Source: Gammaproteobacteria bacterium
GTDB lineage: Bacteria; Pseudomonadota; Gammaproteobacteria; Steroidobacterales; Steroidobacteraceae
Reading direction: 5' to 3'
Length of the DNA stretch: 64,000 bases
Assembly (NCBI GenBank): GCA_025359565.1
Contig: JANYFY010000026.1
Location: 62,001-126,000, forward strand
The number at the start of each line of letters is the position of its first letter. Positions within the stretch are counted from its first letter, which is position 1. Of this stretch, positions 63,176 through 64,000 are shown in pieces. Under the pieces are notes generated by a model, which saw nothing but the letters and a program-made list of their open reading frames with translations, ran no database searches and was not told the origin of the DNA. A program made the translations under genes and the position numbers.

Positions 63176-63214
63176 CCTTTAAGGCCCTTTAAGGCCCTTT
63201 AAGGCTCTTTAAGG
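63176..63214. repeat. four tandem 10-bp repeats at the end of the thioredoxin-like gene
   Basis: CCTTTAAGG recurs at 63176, 63186 and 63196, and as TCTTTAAGG at 63206, an exact 10-bp period. Each unit is an odd palindrome (CCTT-T-AAGG). The last copy contains the stop codon of the minus-strand gene. Replication slippage may have produced it. Confidence 0.75.
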
Positions 63215-63955
63215 CGATCCGATGCGATCGAGTCCCGCGGCAATTGCCCTGCGGGCGGCATTTAGCGCCGCACGGCTTGTGCCGGCCGCAGGGGTCGTAC
63301 CAGCCGCAGGGCTGGTACTGGCCGGAGGGCTGTTATTGAGCAACTCAACCTCGGCCATAATTAACTCTGCCTGGGGTCGATGTAATTCGCCCATGAATAA
63401 CGCGACCACTTCGCCGTGCCGATCCGTAAAAAGGGTAAACGGGAAAGCCGGTGTTTGCACGCCCAACAAGGCCATTACGTCGAGGACATCTTGCTCTCCA
63501 ACGAGCAGGGGATAGGGGATTTTGTATTGCTCGGCAAAAGATTTAACGGCCTTTGGCTCATCGTAGGCGATGCCGATCACTTCTACATTACGCTGCGCCC
63601 AATCGTGGTGTAGTACCGCTAACAAAGGCATTTCTTGGCGGCAGGGAGCGCACCAGGTCGCCCAAAAGTTCAATATCAAGGACTTACCGGCCCAGGTGGA
63701 TATTGACGTAGATTTGCCTGCTAGATCGGCCAAGGAAAATATCGGTAATTTTTCAGGGATAGAGCTCCAGGGTGTTGCAAGGGGATCTGGGGGGGTGTCG
63801 GGGTGGACAGCGGTGACGGGATTGGCTATGGCAATTGGCGCGGTGTGGGTGTTTTTAATGACGAGACCAAGCGCGACAACACCTAGGATAATAATGATAC
63901 TAACGAGTAAGGTGCGTCCGTAGGGCCATGGGGCGGGGGTCGGGATGGGCGTCAC
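63209..63955 (-). CDS. TlpA/ResA-type thioredoxin-like protein, membrane-anchored
   Basis: A 248-aa protein with a GTG start. One N-terminal helix (LLVSIIIILGVVALGLVI) anchors a periplasmic thioredoxin fold with the redox motif in NFWATWCAPCRQEMPLL and the cis-proline segment TPAFPFTLF. It probably reduces disulfides in cytochrome c or other exported proteins. The last 35 residues are an Ala/Ser/Thr-rich tail (SPAAGTTPAAGTSRAAL) outside the fold. The start overlaps the stop of an upstream gene (GTGA). Confidence 0.88.
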   Translation of the reverse strand: MTPIPTPAPWPYGRTLLVSIIIILGVVALGLVIKNTHTAPIAIANPVTAVHPDTPPDPLATPWSSIPEKLPIFSLADLAGKSTSISTWAGKSLILNFWATWCAPCRQEMPLLAVLHHDWAQRNVEVIGIAYDEPKAVKSFAEQYKIPYPLLVGEQDVLDVMALLGVQTPAFPFTLFTDRHGEVVALFMGELHRPQAELIMAEVELLNNSPPASTSPAAGTTPAAGTSRAALNAARRAIAAGLDRIGSP

Positions 63956-64000
63956 GTGGCGGCCGGGGTTGCGAGTTTGCGGCCTTTGCGTAGCCTAAAA
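63952..64000 (-). CDS. 3' end of an upstream gene (partial)
   Basis: The last 15 codons of a minus frame run in from the window edge and read RLRKGRKLATPAAT before a TGA that overlaps the GTG of the thioredoxin-like gene by 4 bp. The tight overlap suggests a real gene end. Too little is visible to identify it. Confidence 0.4.
   Translation of the reverse strand, partial: FRLRKGRKLATPAAT

Overview
The window looks like chromosomal DNA of a gammaproteobacterium of moderate GC content. The signs are gene orders typical of that class: ftsY-ftsE-ftsX-rpoH beside rsmD-coaD, dusB-fis-purH-purD, aroQ-accB-accC-prmA, gltB-gltD, yadG-yadH, ydbH-ydbL, and divergent metR/metF. Three exported peptidases in a row, an Ada-AlkA fusion and the lipid genes suggest a free-living lineage near Xanthomonadales, Nevskiales or Steroidobacterales. 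That placement is inference. I see no phage, integrative element, CRISPR array, rRNA or tRNA.

Layout. 1-4.7 kb: methionine and one-carbon genes (partial metR, metF, a Bmt-type homocysteine methyltransferase) with an APC permease and a GNAT acetyltransferase. 5.0-11 kb: a complete tripartite RND efflux system. 11-13.3 kb: nudC, an FlhC-like regulator and, divergently, a protein that reads as two FlhD-like domains in tandem. 13.4-24.5 kb: an ABC exporter (yadGH), ydbH-ydbL, a membrane-anchored response regulator, a barrel protein, a bactofilin, a SPOR lipoprotein, oligopeptidase B and a CBS protein. 24.6-33.5 kb: gltBD, an exported methyltransferase-like protein and an alkylation-repair pair (ada-alkA fusion, ogt).

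33.5-41 kb is the most interesting part. It has a PlcP-type metallophosphoesterase, a GT4 glycosyltransferase of the type that makes phosphorus-free glycolipids, a DUF962/Mpo1-like membrane protein, a membrane-anchored class III aminotransferase and a divergent phosphatidylserine decarboxylase-like protein. Next to them lie a decayed phoB and a sulfotransferase remnant. Tandem 11-bp GTCA(C/T)-type repeats, which look like Pho boxes, sit before five of these genes. Together they suggest a phosphate-responsive membrane-lipid remodelling locus, part of which (aminotransferase, Psd-like, DUF962-like) I cannot match to a described pathway.

41.5-46.4 kb: rpoH with a near-perfect CIRCE element over its promoter, then ftsXEY, rsmD and coaD. 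46.4-54 kb: exported peptidases (DUF885, S10, M28), a GFA protein, SUI1/YciH and MAPEG, separated by gene remnants (antitoxin/nucleotidyltransferase, group II intron reverse transcriptase, GNAT, S58 peptidase, SulP STAS domain). 54-64 kb: a long minus-strand block of housekeeping genes for purine synthesis, Fis, tRNA modification, L11 methylation, acetyl-CoA carboxylase, shikimate pathway and a thioredoxin-like protein.

All functions come from reading motifs and remembered family sequences. No database search was run. The many short remnants between intact genes suggest a genome that loses genes by gradual deletion.
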